64,000 nucleotides of DNA from Undaria pinnatifida (Eukaryota > Sar > Phaeophyceae > Laminariales > Alariaceae): positions 826,246 to 890,245 of the forward strand of contig JABAKD010000035.1 in assembly GCA_012845835.1 (NCBI GenBank). The letters are read 5' to 3'. A program made the translations under genes and the position numbers. The notes under the pieces are model-generated. The model was given only the letters and a program-made list of their open reading frames with translations. It was not told the origin of the DNA and did not search any database. Shown here in pieces: positions 32,531 to 44,120 of this stretch (its first letter is position 1; the number at the start of each line of letters is the position of its first letter).

Positions 32531-35500
32531 TTAGAGCTCGTCGTGCTCATCCTCCTCTTCTACGTCCTTCATCCACGTCTCTAGGTCGTCCTCCTCGTCG
32601 TCGTCATCGCTCCCGCCGACCTCCTTCTTGGCCGCCCTCGCCGCCTAGTAGAAAAAACATCAGAGTGGCGATAAAAATAGGGGAGGGGGGGGATCGCATG
32701 GTGATAAAAACAGGCAACAAAATACCACGGTGATATCGAAAATAGGCACGTTGCCGGCAGGGGGGGGGTACGTACTCGATATTCATGCATGGCCGTAGTC
32801 GTATGACCATAGTGGTATGACCCTCGCGTTCTTGCAATTCGACCAGCCAGACATTGCTTGCACCAACCGCGAAGCGCCGTGAGGTGTTCGGCGAGTCGCA
32901 TGAGCGAGCTGCATCCTACTAATAACTGCTTGTGAGGCGGACTTGACTTGAATATGGATGACAGCTTCAAGGAGTTAATTTAATTTCCGGCATGGCAACT
33001 TCCAGAGAGTAAGGGGAGTACCATGTATCTGCCTCGGAGGTGCCTTAGCATGACATGAACACTACGTGATACGATCATTCTCCTCGTGCGGAGTAAAAGT
33101 TTCCACCCCGCACAGTTGATCTAACTCGAACGCCAGCTGTAATCGTCCGCCACAAAAAAAAAAATGGTACCCTGGTTATCTAGCTCATGTAGAGAGGGGC
33201 ATTTTGACGGTGTCGCGTACCAACCGACGCCAACCCAACCTATACCTGGTATGTAATATAGGCCAGGGGTAGGGGGGGGGCATCAAGATATGATTTCCGC
33301 GGTGAGGGGGGCGAGGCGGGGGTTAGCGGGGGTATGGTCATCGAACTTGGTTGGTTTAAGCGTTGGCGCGCCGGGGTCGGGGGGTGGGGGTTAATACGTT
33401 GTGCTTGCTGTTTGTATTGGTTTCGGCTGTGGTTGTGATCTGTTCCATGTCGATACTGAGGGTCGGTCTTGCTCATCGGGTCTAAACATGCATGGAACGA
33501 AAATAGACGCTGGAGCTGTGAGATCGAGGAAATCGTTGAAACTCAATCGTCGCAAACTGCTTGAGGTAAATAGATGGCGCGTGTTCCGGAATGCATAATC
33601 GAAGCAAAACGACGAGCATTGGCAAATGCCGACCCTTCTTGCGCGATGAAAAACACTCACGTGCCGGGCGGGGTGGGGGAGGTTAGAGAATGGACGACAC
33701 CAGCCACCACTGCTCGTCAAGCAGATGTCAAGTAAACTCTTGCGGAAAAACACACATTTTTTTTTTTTCACTCGACATTTTTCTTCAAGATGAAGAATCG
33801 GCACCGACGCTGAGCATGTTGGGTGTCGATCGGTGAAACTAACAGTTTTACGTGAAAACACACACACTCATGACCAACAGCGTTTTAACGCACTTCCTGC
33901 TCGCCTTTCCGGACCTACTTCAAGGTGGAAGGTCAATAGTTTTCCAAAGCTCCAAAAATACGAGCACGAGGTGCGTTAAAACGCTAGCAGTAGCTGTAAC
34001 CCACTGAAATAAATGGCAGAATGATAGCTAAGACAGAATGACATATAAAATGATACCGTACGTACCACCGCTGTGCGACACTGAACATGGATATCTCACC
34101 TCTTCCTCGTCCTTCTGCGCCTTCTTGAAGACGTTGTGGGCCTCCTTCTCCGCGTCCTTCTTGGCGGCCCACGTCTCCTCGGCGAACTTCTGTGCCTCTT
34201 CCAAAGAGTCGGTGACCAAGATCTCGTCAAAGATGGTTCCCGACTTCACCTATACAGCAAAAAAAGCAAATATAAGCAAACGAGCAACATTAACTGAAAG
34301 AGCAAAAAAGCAAAACGGCGAAAAAAAAAAAACACAAAATCAAAAAGGAAGCAAAAAACAACGAAAGCAAAAAATAAATAAATCGTGAAACAGGAAAAAA
34401 CAGGTAACAGGCAAACCACTACGAGTAGTAAGATAAGAAAAAAAACATGAAAAGCAAGCAAAAAAAAGGGCTAAGCGCCAGAAGGCCCAGAGCAAGATGA
34501 AGAAAAGGCCAAAAACAAGGCCGAAAAAAAAAATAGAAGAACAAAACAAAAACGGCTCGTACCAGGTAAACTCAAAAAACAAAGCAAAAAAGCAAACCGA
34601 CGTGTATATACAGAAGTAGCTTTCGGTTTCTCGTTTTCATTATCTCCCTCCAGCGTCGTGCCACATCTCCATCCCGATCTGCGAGCTGCTGAACGCAGGG
34701 AACCTCTTCCTCTTTCCTATCTACTTTTCCCTCTTCAACCGCCTCTCGCTCCATCTCTCGCCTCCTCCCCCCTCTCGCCCTCTTATCTCTTTTCAACCCC
34801 CCTTCCTCCCCACACCGGTAAATCACGTCGGGACTAACATGTTCCCATGAATAATCCCAACGTGTGCTGTCTTTCTCATTCCTGTGAGAAGCCCCTTTGT
34901 TTTTCCTTTTCACCCCTTTAGAACCCCGAAGTCCCTTTCTATTAACAATTTCAAGAAGAATGTTCCCCCAAACCGGGTTCCCAATGGTAAAGGCGTTATA
35001 TAAGGCACCCCGTAACAGTACTCCCTGCTAATAGAGCTAGACAAATAGTCTGTTATAAGCGTTTTCGTTCATCTCACGTAAAATTAGAGCGTTGGCCTTT
35101 GTCTAACCGGTTCAAGTTTGAGGTTCATCGTCATCCAACACCAAAATGGATACAGACAAGTTATTAAAATTAAGTTTATTCTTTTTTCTCATGATTGTGT
35201 TCCTGTTGTTAATCCTTTTCGGGTTGACAGATCAAGCTCTATAGACTTCTCTCGCACCTGCCACAGCTCGAACCCTATGAGAGTGCAGCCGTTGCACCTC
35301 TGCGAGAGCTTGTCGTCGGGCTTGTACGCCGGGTTTGGAATTTGGGGGTGTTCCCACTTCCCCTTGTAGTCCGGGTTGGCGATCATCTTGGGCTTCCACT
35401 TCCCCTTGTACTCGGGGTTGCGGATCGTCGTGGGCTCCCATTCCCCGTCCTCATCCTCATTCCAGTCGTCGGGCTTCACGGCCTGATGGAGGGGGGTGAA

Positions 35501-38500
35501 GCAGGAGGGAGTGTTTGGGGACAAGGTCGTAGAAAGGGAGGAAGGTTGTAAAGGGGAGGGACACGCGACATCTTTTAGACATGCCACAAGCAAACAGAAC
35601 GACATACACTTGGGCAGAGAATAGTAACAAAGCCAACCGAAGCACGAGTCAACAACAATAAGGTCCACCAAACAACCCCTCCCTCAACCCATCGACAACA
35701 ACAAACAGAACCACCCCACCACTAACTACCCATCCAACCCCACCCCAACCTACCACCAGCACTACCCACCTCCGGGTCGGGGATCTCGGGCGAAATGTCC
35801 TCGTAGTCCTCCGGCTTCTTCTCCTCCGGGTCGGGAATTCTTTTCTCGTCGACCCAGTCCACCGGCTTGCTCTGGTCCGGGTCGTCGATCTCCTTCGGTT
35901 CAAGGAAGTCGAATTCGTCTTCGAGGGACCCGCTGCGCACACTCTTCTGGTCCACGTAAACCTGTGAAACAGTCACGACAAAACAAAAAAACGAGTATTG
36001 GGTCATGTCACAGTAAAAAAATATACACTACGCGATCAAAAATTGCAGGTATCAGCCGCGACAAGACAAAAAACGCACGTGAGTATTGGATCACGTTACT
36101 GCTAAAAACATAAGGGCACTACTCGACATAAAATGGCCTATATTTAGAACACAAAATTAGCGTACCTGACTCTGATGAAACTACTCAGTGAAATGAAACA
36201 CTCGTAAACCAGGTACCACGGCTTGTGTGTTTTCTTTTCGTTTCTCGTGCGAATAGACATGCTAAGTATGTAAATAGAAGGTAGAACTCGTCCTACAGCG
36301 ACGCGCTGCGCACGCTCTACTGATCTACATGCACCTGCCAACCCGTATAAAAACAACAAAACCGTTTCAAACACCGAGGTATCCATAGATATGTATTCAT
36401 AAATTTTGACCCAATCAACCATTCTTCAAAAAATCAAACAGCCTTGCGACCTACCAACCAACGACCCGTACCAAGCACCCAACAGGCCATCGTATCAACA
36501 CCAACTCTTTCACCAAATGCCCCCGTTAACCACTAAACAAGCCAATCAACCGCCCGACAAACCTACCAACCACCTACAAGCGACGAACCAAACAATCTCA
36601 AAAGCGAGCCGAACCAACCCATCGGCCAACCAAAACCAATCGACCACCCAATCCACCACCTAACGCACCATCCATTGAACCAGATGACCACCAAATAACG
36701 CTATAAATCAACCAACCGGTAGCATCCACCTATCGAACCTACCTGGTACCCACCAAACCACCAAACCACCAAAGACTCCCCTTGACGGCACTCTTGACAC
36801 CGTCAAGGACCGCTTAATACTGACACCAGTACAGTACGTCTACCGAGGCCTAAGAACAGCTGAGGAACCCACGATACAAGCTCCCGCCGTACAGCATTTT
36901 CTGTCCCGTGCAAACTGCTGGATAACACTTGTGGTACTGCCCAATCTCACCGAGTGTGTCGGAGTCTTCGCACCCCGATACCTAGACGCCGATACCTGCG
37001 CGATAATCGACTTAAATAGTTAGGAACCCGCTTTTATGTCCATACCCCCCGTGCGAAGACCCCGATCATTACGGTAGACCATCAACCGACATAATTGGTA
37101 ATCACCAAAAACAAAAAATCAACCAACCGGCAAATAACCATCTAACGAACCTATCCACCAGCCAAATTTTACGGAATTTATTATTCAACAAAACCCTTGG
37201 AACAAACCAACCAGCCCATCGAATAACCATCCACCAACCCGAACCTATCGACCAACCACAATTTATTGCCAACCGACCAGGTAAAACCCACAACCAGCTC
37301 ACCGATCAACCACCCGTGGATCAACCAGCCACAATTACCCACGCAACCACCAATCAGCGCTCAAACCAACCAACCTATCTCACGGTATTAACCACCTAGC
37401 AATACCTATCCACCACCGGGAACCAACCAAGCCAACCAATTATCGGCCAAGCAAAAACAACAGATCAACCAACCCATCAACAAACGCACCATCCAACCAA
37501 CCAAATCTAGCAAATCTACCATGTAAGTACGAAAACAACGCTACAATAAAACCCAATAAACAAACCAACAGGCCGACCAACCTCAAAAGTACCGTCCACC
37601 TCGACATTTTACCGTTGGCAATGTCAACTTCCGATCAACCTAGCCAACAGAACAACCAACAATACCAAGTACAAGACATCAACCAACTAAGCAGCACACT
37701 TACCAGCTGACCAACCAAAACAACCAACCAACCAACGAACCCACCAAATCTACCATGTAGCTAGGGTCTGTCCGGTTAAATTCTCCCACAACGTGACCCC
37801 CACTTTTTCTCGCTTGTTTTTGAGAGTTGGAACGCGAAAATAGGTTGACAAGAACCGCACGGTCGAGAAGCATCGAAATCCGGGGTCAAAAAAAAAATCG
37901 GTGAAATTGGCCGTTTTTGGGTGAAAATTACCCCGAAATTACCCCAAACCGACACATATTAGCCCGAAACGATACATATTATCCCAAATATTGCCCCGTA
38001 ACCCATGGATGCATTAGCGTTCCATTAACCTGTTAAATATGCATCGAATATCCGAGTTCCGTTTTCCTCTCCATATCCGCACCCTCGCCCCAAAACCAGC
38101 TCGACAACGCCACGAAGACCAACATTGTCTCCTAGACTTGTGACACCCCCGCCCCGCTCTAGTCTCGTGACCGATCAAATGCAAATGACGAAAATATATC
38201 ACCGAACCTCAATAATAAAACCATGTGTATGGGTGCGTGTGTCTTTTTTTAACTGCCCGACCCGTTGGCAGCACGCGCTTCGGCCGCGGCGCGGCAGTCG
38301 CCGCCGGCTGGACGCGGCGTGATTTCCGCTGTGCGGCGGAACCTCCATCTGCCGTGAAACTTTCGGGGTTCCTCAGCGCTCCCTCCGATGGCTGCTGCTG
38401 CGTCTCCTCGATGTCGCTCCACTCCATGTTAGATTCCTCGGACGAAGTGCAGTTTGCAGAGTCGCCGCCGTATCCCCCGAAGATGAGCCCCTCAGATGCC

Positions 38501-41500
38501 GAACTTCGTCCCTCAAAGCACACATCAATCCCCAGCATGTCATCTTCTCCAAACCAATTGCAGAGCTCGTCTCCGTCGTCTTCACCTCCCTCAATCTCGA
38601 AGACAACCGCCCCATCCTCGACCTCTCCCGCCTTGCTGTTGTCGTCTGTGGGAGCGGGGGCTGGCATGCTGCAGGGCGGAGCTGATGTCCACATGTCAAG
38701 AAGTGTGCGCATTCCCCGCTTCTCTTCTGCATTTCGCCGCATTTGTCGGCGGCGCCGACGCGTCCGTTTGCTCTTGCCATCGTACTGAACGCTGCCCGAG
38801 CTGCAGTTGCCATTATCACTGTCGCTGCTGTGCCGGCTGCTGCTGTGGTCCTCTTCGTCTCCTTCGTAACATGTGTCGTCGTCATGTTCTGGTGGAGTGT
38901 CCGCAGTGTGTGGCGGTGTAGGGTCCTCTTTTTTCCCGCCGAACCGGCCAGCTGTTCGTGTTTGGGAGCTGCCAGGCTTCCTATTCTTAGGACGCCCGCG
39001 CCCAGTCATGTTTGGGGGCTTGGGTGGTCCCTCAGAGGGGTCTATGGGACTGCTGTGTGGTGTGCTGTAGGTGGGTTGTAGGCGTGTGGTGTGGTTGTAT
39101 GTGGTGTGTGAGCATACCAAACTTTGACGCGCCATTTCTCCTTCAAATGAATTTTTCTCGGAAAAAAAAAAAACGTCCCTAGCTGCAGGTCCAATTCGTC
39201 CGAATCCGTTGAGTTTTTCGACATCTATCGGTTCGTTTCTCCCCAAAAAACTGTACACTGAGGCCGCCGGAAATGAGGTTTTTCGCCCTTTTCTCCGTTG
39301 TATATCAGCGAAAAAAAAGTTTAGTTGAGTCGCCGTGAGCTCCTCGACCTAATACGCTCAAAACCGGTCTAAAAAAAAAAAATCGACTTCACACTCCATC
39401 AAATAAAACTGTACAAAATCTGGCAAAATCTCGACGGAATCGCGATTTTCTCGGCAAAAAAAAAAAAAAAAAAATCTGCTCCGATCAATCGATCCGCCTG
39501 AAACAGAGCTTTCACACGATATAAGTTATGTCACTAGGGGGTACGTCAGTCGCTCGCAATAATTCGGGAGGGTTTTTACGTAAATCGTGGGAAAATTTAA
39601 CCGGACAGACTATACCAAAACAGCGCTACAACCACCCCACTTGGCCAACATAAGGCAAACCAACCTCAAAAGCACCGTCCACCTTGATATTTACCCTTGC
39701 CAACGTCAACTTTCAAACCAACTCATCACCAACCCACCGAGCCTACAGGCCAACCAACCATACCAGGTACAAGACACCAGGCAACTAAACACCACACTTA
39801 TCAGCCGACCAACCAAATCAACCAACGAACCCACCCACCTCGAAAGTGTCGTCAGCCTTGACGTGCAGCGTGTAAAGGTGCGAAGCCTGGTCCTTCTCCA
39901 TCTTGACGTCCTTCTTGATGAGAAGATTGGACCCTTCCCCTTCCTCCCCATCTTCCCCCTTGGGGTAGTTGAAGATCACGTGCGTGCGGGCGTTGCTGGT
40001 CCCGCACTTGTCCGGCCCGAACATGATCTGAAAAAGTTGACACAAAATAGTTACAGGGGGGGCGTGCTCATTTGTTGCTTGCCTTAGTCATTTAAACATT
40101 GACCACGCATCCCTTCCGAGACAAAGCGCACCGTTCTCACTCCTAATAGAGACACTTCCAACATTTGAGTGCTAATAATACTTTTTACATACATTTCAAA
40201 GAAACCCTTTACTTGTCCTATCCCCGGGGGGGAAGGGGGGGGGGGGGGATTCAAGAATAAAACAGAAAACACGAAATAAAACAAACTACACGCAAAAAGT
40301 GTTGTTGATTTTGAATATGATTATGACTACATTATCATTATTATTACTAATTATCCTCCAGCGGCTAGGGAACAATAACGCTTAAGCTCACCACACTTCC
40401 ACGCATATTCAGATATATATGTGTTGTCATTCGAAGAATAACGAAGGAGTACAACATATGAAAAGAAAACAAGGTAGGGCTGTACCCTGGGATGTAACGT
40501 ACGAGAGGATACCGAAACAATCTACACAGCCGCACCACCGATGCCAGCCCTACTACCAAACAAAAAAAAAATCAGGTAGCGAGGCGTGTTTCACCAATAC
40601 CACCCAAAACATGATATTTAACAACCACTAGTAACCCATTTAGCTCCATGCAGAATTCATGCACTTCTATCTCCAACCACTTTTTGTCCCAAAAAATGGG
40701 AGAAAAGCGCGTCTTTATCATTACCGTCACGTTACACTAACACCATCACCTACCCGACAAACCAAGGCGCTTCCGTGTACCTATTCAGGCATGTCCCCCC
40801 CAAAAATTTCGTACCCAGTACGTTTGGCCTTTCAAGGCCATAAACAACGATCGGGGCCTTCACCGGGCATCACCCTGCCCGGGAATCGGGTCAGGAAGCT
40901 TCCCAAAACTCGCGGGTCGACTCGAGTAGGGCAAGGGGTGTTTCAAATCTCACACGGATGGCGTCGGGGCGGGTCGGGTCAGGAGGTTTTCCAAATCTCA
41001 CGGGTCGGGTGGGGTGGGGCGGTGGTACTACAATAAAGCTTCCATCCTGCCGTAGAACGCCATACCATGCCATATAATACCATAGCAAACCACACCATAC
41101 CGTGCGGGTCGGGTCAGGAACTTTTCGCGATCTCACGGGTCGGGTCGGCTAACGTATTGCTACAAATCTCCCACAGGTCGGGTCGGGTGGGGTGGTGGTA
41201 CTACAATAAAGCTCGCACCATGCCATACAATGCCATACCATACCCTAGCACCACACCACAAAATACAATATGGTCGGGTCGGATCATTATTGTGTGGTGT
41301 GGTGTTAGGGGCAAGATTTCACAATCTCGCGGGTCGGGTCGGCTGGGGCCATCCTGACTCGATTCGACTCGCCAGAAGAGAACCGAGCCATGAAAAGCTT
41401 CTATATACCTGGTATGCACTGATCGCATTTGCCATGTGTATCACTGTCTCGTAGTTTGTCGCCATGGAGCTTTATCTCGCTAGAGGGTGCATGCTCGGCA

Positions 41501-44120
41501 CGGACTCTGGCTACAATGGATGCAAATAAATGGATAGAAAACACGTCTTGATAAACAAAAACAACAAAAACACCATACATACTACCACAAACACCAACAA
41601 TTGCATCAACATCGACAGTAAACCAACGAACGCCGAGTCACAACCTAGGTTTTCCATGTACCTGGTAAGGCGTGTTTCCGCCGAAGGAGTCCTGGTCTAC
41701 GTCCCCCGTGAGCTTGATGTACGCCCCGCCGCAGTCCAACTTCTGTTCATTCTTGATGGACAGCTGCAGCACCAGGTCCGTCCCCTGGTTAGTGAACGGC
41801 TCGCTAAGCTTTGCCGACAAACCGTAAAACCTGTACGATCAAATAACATTATCGATGTGGACAAACTTAATTGAGTGCAATAGATCGAATAGGATGAAAC
41901 GATTAAATTGGATAACTGGAAAAAAAAGGATCAGCCTGTTCTTGACCGAATGCGGCAGCACGAGACTCTTCCGCTGGTTGGTGAAAGGCTCGCAAAGCTT
42001 CGCCGACAGCCCGAATAGCCCGGGGCATCATCTGTACGCATTGTGCAATTTCCATAGCTTGCGTGAATTCTGCCAGGTCCTACTATGAATTTCAGCGGTA
42101 TAGCTATATAAACGCCTTCACAACTCGAAATCCGTTTTCGGGTACAAACTACATGGAACTGATAAAGGTAGGGGTTTCGGGGCTATAAAGGTCAAGGCCA
42201 CCTCGGGACGGGTCATTTCAGTGGTCTTATCTTTATGTTCGGTATCATCCCGATTCATGATCTACTCGGTCTAAATCTGGGACAAGACCAAAAGCGGTTT
42301 TAAATAAGGGAAAAACGTCATGCTTCGAGATTCGTACCAGGTGTTTTGTGTAGCTCGTGTAGGTGCAGCAAGACCTACCAGCAAATGCACCTGGGCATTA
42401 CTGCAGCCACAGAGGCAGCATCTACAGGCCTCTCTGGACGTTCTTCTAGCAGGGTGGGGCGTTCAGGCGTTCGTACACTTGACTAAGATGTCCAGCTAGG
42501 GTCTATGACGCAGGTGCCGAGGCGTTTTCTTCCGACCAACGACAGGGTTAGGGGTGGGGGACAGAAGGTACATCTGTCTCACCCAGGTTTAAATCAGAAC
42601 ACCCCGAATTACTCGGTCTTACTTACCCGAAAGTCGTAAAAAGAAATTCCGGGGATAGCTCTTATCGGCCCCCGCCGGAAAAGCTTTGAGCCTGCGCCAC
42701 GCGCGACAGACTGCATGGATCGCGCCCAAACCTCGATGACGGTGACCGGACCAACTTACCGTGTCGACCCCCTACTAGTTAGGGCAAAACGTGCGCGTAC
42801 GAAGAGATGTTATCGTAAAAAGACGACAATTCCATGAACGTACATGGTCGTCTTGTAGTGCTTTCTAATCAAAGCACCCCCCGACCTTATACTACTCGCT
42901 GCCTGTTCTTGGTCGTCTGGATGCCCTTGTTGTCGAAACCAACTCTAAACGCTATCCCACCACCACCAACAAACTACCCAACAAGACTAACAACAAACTA
43001 ACGAATTACCCAACAAGAGTAACAACAAAAACACTTCCTGCCTCGTGTTCCGGATTTTCATACAGGCAGGCGATCCCAACGCCACCACCACCAACAAACT
43101 ACCCAACAAGACTAACAACAAACTAACGAATTACCCAACAAGAGTAACAACAAAAACACTTCCTGCCTCGTGTTCCGGATTTTCATACAGGCAGGCGATC
43201 CCAACGCTGTTTCGTTGGGTTGGTTTGGACCTTTCCCGCTTGGTTTTTGCAACTAGTCTTGTGTGCTGGCTTGCATGTATTTCGCTTTCGCTTTCGCCTA
43301 TGCGAACATTGCGGCTGGCATTGCATGGCCAAATCACCTTGCTGTATATGCAATGTGTATACCTGTCTCGTGGTGTATGTCCCCAGAGCTCGTCTCAATA
43401 GAAGGCATCGGCACGGACATTGGTTGTGCCCGGAAGGAGATGGGTGGAAACACCAGTTTAATGCGAAGAAAACACACCAACGCAACGATTGACAGCTACA
43501 AATATCCACCAGCACCAGATCCTCACAAGAGCTACAAAATAGTACGAGTACACATCCTGAATCCTGAACACATGAATGTAACGCACCGGCTGTCCTCGGT
43601 GGTCTGGATCCCCTTGTCGTCCTTGCTTCCCCCGTGCCACGCCCCCGCCGTCCACCCCCACTTGCCCAGCTCGGCATCAGGCTTCCACTTGCTGGGCACG
43701 ACCCATCGGTCGCGCCAGCCCTCGTCGTCGAACGTCTCTCGGAAGTAAACCTTCGCCTGCCTGTTAAGGTCGTTCAAGTTGTCATCGTTGAATAGGCAGC
43801 AGCCGCAGAAAAACAAGCATCATGAGCACCATGAATTGAGCAGCAGAATGATCTCCAGAAACAGGGGCGTTAAGGTTTGTTGCCGAAGCAGCAACAGGAA
43901 TATGAGCATGACCCATCACTCGCTCCAGCCCTCGTCGTCTCTCGTCTCTTGAAAGTAAACCTCAGGCTGCTCGTTGTTGCCATCGCTGTTGGTTGTCGAC
44001 TCAGCAGCAAGCAGCAGCAGTATATGGTGTTGTTCTGGCGGTTAAGGTTGTTACCGTCGATGTCGGATCAGCGACAGTAGCCACAGAACTAAGCATCAAC
44101 ATTAGCATGGTCAGCATCAT
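32531..44120 (-). CDS. Calreticulin, 8 exons, complete
   Basis: ER-lumen Ca2+-binding lectin chaperone for glycoprotein folding. The exons, all GT-AG and in phase, are 44120-44055, 43756-43587, 41830-41662, 40027-39839, 35961-35770, 35482-35258, 34249-34100 and 32644-32531, giving 424 aa. Residues 1-17 form a Met/Leu-rich signal peptide. The lectin domain has the Cys112/Cys143 pair, and Tyr116, Lys118 and Tyr134 match the human sugar-binding residues Tyr109, Lys111 and Tyr128. The P domain has three DPxxxKPxDW-type and three GxWxPxxIxNPxY-type repeats (residues about 222-317). The C-terminal domain is only moderately acidic and ends in HDEL. It lacks a membrane segment, so it is not calnexin. 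Exon 1 is the least certain: it rests on signal-peptide character, a GTAACA donor and phase. The exon 2 acceptor could alternatively lie 4 bases upstream. Confidence 0.93.
33879..33985. mobile_element. Short inverted-repeat unit in calreticulin intron 7
   Basis: The 15-bp sequence AGCGTTTTAACGCAC at 33879-33893 is perfectly inverted at 33971-33985. The 107-bp unit has no ORF. Target duplication is not evident, so it may be a tiny MITE or a hairpin. Confidence 0.45.
35974..36110. repeat. Tandem duplication upstream of calreticulin exon 5
   Basis: The segment ACAAAACAAAAAA, GAGTATTGGGTCA, GTCACAGTAAAAA is followed about 85 bp later by a diverged copy (ACAAGACAAAAAA, GAGTATTGGATCA, GTTACTGCTAAAAA). 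It lies between exon 5 and its relic at 36281-36334, consistent with duplication of the whole exon-intron unit. Confidence 0.55.
36281..36334 (-). pseudogene. Relic copy of calreticulin exon 5 (5' part)
   Basis: Minus-strand reading gives VHVDQ, stop, SVRSASL, stop, DEFY, against VYVDQKSVRSGSLEDEFDF in the functional exon 5 at 35961-35908. The acceptor GGCAG is also retained. Two in-frame stops show it is not usable as an exon. It sits about 370 bp upstream of the real exon inside intron 4. Confidence 0.8.
36400..37763. repeat. CCAACCAACC-rich degenerate repeat in calreticulin intron 4
   Basis: Strongly C/A-biased sequence with continual ACCAACC words, interrupted by a more balanced stretch at about 36760-37080. 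Larger modules recur: ATCTACCATGTA with about 30 following bases occurs near 37516 and again at 37749, and the block at 37580-37740 is related to 39660-39830. Confidence 0.6.
37582..37607 (-). pseudogene. Relic of the calreticulin exon 4 3' end, distal copy
   Basis: Minus-strand reading NVEVDGTFE followed by GT, against HVKADDTFE then GT at the end of the functional exon 4 (39839). Adjacent intron sequence is also related, so the exon end and the start of the intron were duplicated together. Confidence 0.55.
37764..39612 (-). mobile_element. TIR DNA transposon in calreticulin intron 4
   Basis: The left end reads GGGTCTGTCCGGTTAAATTC, then TCCCAC. The right end, inverted, reads TAGTCTGTCCGGTTAAATTT, then TCCCAC; the first 26 bases match except for about three. 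The flanks are TA at 37762-37763 and TA at 39613-39614. A related duplicate of the surrounding intron sequence near 37516-37545 (CCATGTAAGTA, then CGAAAACAACGCTAC) lacks the insertion, supporting the boundaries and a TA target. The element holds one long minus-strand ORF (38209-39009) and A-rich stretches. A TA duplication suits Tc1/mariner-like or related groups, but no DDE domain is visible. Confidence 0.75.
38209..39009 (-). CDS. Intrinsically disordered protein of the intronic transposon, AT-hook-like N-terminus
   Basis: 266 codons from the ATG at 39009. The frame also stays open upstream to 39258 with other ATGs, but this start gives MTGRGRPKNRKPG, an AT-hook-like GRGRPK motif at the very N-terminus. 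Then come an acidic stretch (HDDDTCYEGDEEDHSSS), a basic patch (KSKRTRRRRRQMRRNAEEKR) leading to GMRTLLDMW, a long acidic Asp/Glu/Gly region, and a basic Ala/Pro-rich tail. The frame is intact and GC-rich. No catalytic domain is visible. It could be the DNA-binding N-terminus of a transposase whose catalytic part was deleted, or an accessory protein. The same-strand position in an intron means it could be co-transcribed with calreticulin. Confidence 0.5.
   Translation of the reverse strand: MTGRGRPKNRKPGSSQTRTAGRFGGKKEDPTPPHTADTPPEHDDDTCYEGDEEDHSSSRHSSDSDNGNCSSGSVQYDGKSKRTRRRRRQMRRNAEEKRGMRTLLDMWTSAPPCSMPAPAPTDDNSKAGEVEDGAVVFEIEGGEDDGDELCNWFGEDDMLGIDVCFEGRSSASEGLIFGGYGGDSANCTSSEESNMEWSDIEETQQQPSEGALRNPESFTADGGSAAQRKSRRVQPAATAAPRPKRVLPTGRAVKKRHTHPYTWFYY
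39665..39691 (-). pseudogene. Relic of the calreticulin exon 4 3' end, proximal copy
   Basis: Minus-strand reading NIKVDGAFE followed by GT, 174 bp downstream (in gene orientation) of the true exon 4 end at 39839. Most differences from the real exon are transitions. Confidence 0.55.
40115..40260. repeat. Dispersed repeat in calreticulin intron 3, related to 6940-7150
   Basis: Colinear with 6940-7150: CTCCTAATAGAGACA, TCCAACATTTG, GTGCTAATAAT, TCCTATCCCC, then a G run and GGATTCAA. It is shorter because about 80 bp before the G run are absent. Confidence 0.55.
40860..41400. repeat. GGTCGGGTCGGG and CCATACCATACC tandem repeat in intron 3
   Basis: Roughly 110-130 bp units combine a G-rich GGGTCGGGTC stretch, a TTTCRCAATCTCACGGGTCGG word, GGTGGTACTACAATAAAGCT, and a CCATACCATGCCATA stretch. 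At least three diverged units are present. Confidence 0.65.
41939..42016 (-). pseudogene. Relic copy of calreticulin exon 3
   Basis: Minus-strand reading FGLSAKLCEPFTNQ, then KSLVLPHSVKN, against FYGLSAKLSEPFTNQ, then TDLVLQLSIKN in the functional exon 3. It lies about 190 bp upstream of the real exon, in intron 2. It covers the first half of the exon and the rest is not recognisable. Confidence 0.8.
42956..43206. repeat. 125-bp perfect tandem duplication in intron 2
   Basis: Two adjacent copies containing CACTTCCTGCCTCGTG (at 43032 and 43157) and the CCACCACCACCAACAAAC lead-in are essentially identical, so the duplication is recent. Confidence 0.85.
43908..43969 (-). pseudogene. Relic copy of calreticulin exon 2 (5' part)
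   Basis: Minus-strand reading QPEVYFQET, DDEGWSE, stop, WV, against QAKVYFRET, DDEGWRDRWV in the functional exon 2. It lies in intron 1, about 210 bp upstream of the real exon. An in-frame stop makes it unusable. A still weaker echo (NRQAKVHCYDE) is near 44335-44365. Confidence 0.8.

Noticed and set aside
38225-38788. Plus-strand frame opposite the intronic transposon ORF
   Set aside because: It is a Ser/Pro-rich shadow of the minus-strand gene; the minus frame is longer and has the AT-hook-like start.
32531-44120. Calnexin instead of calreticulin
   Set aside because: The P domain has three plus three repeats, not four plus four, there is no transmembrane segment, and the protein ends in HDEL.
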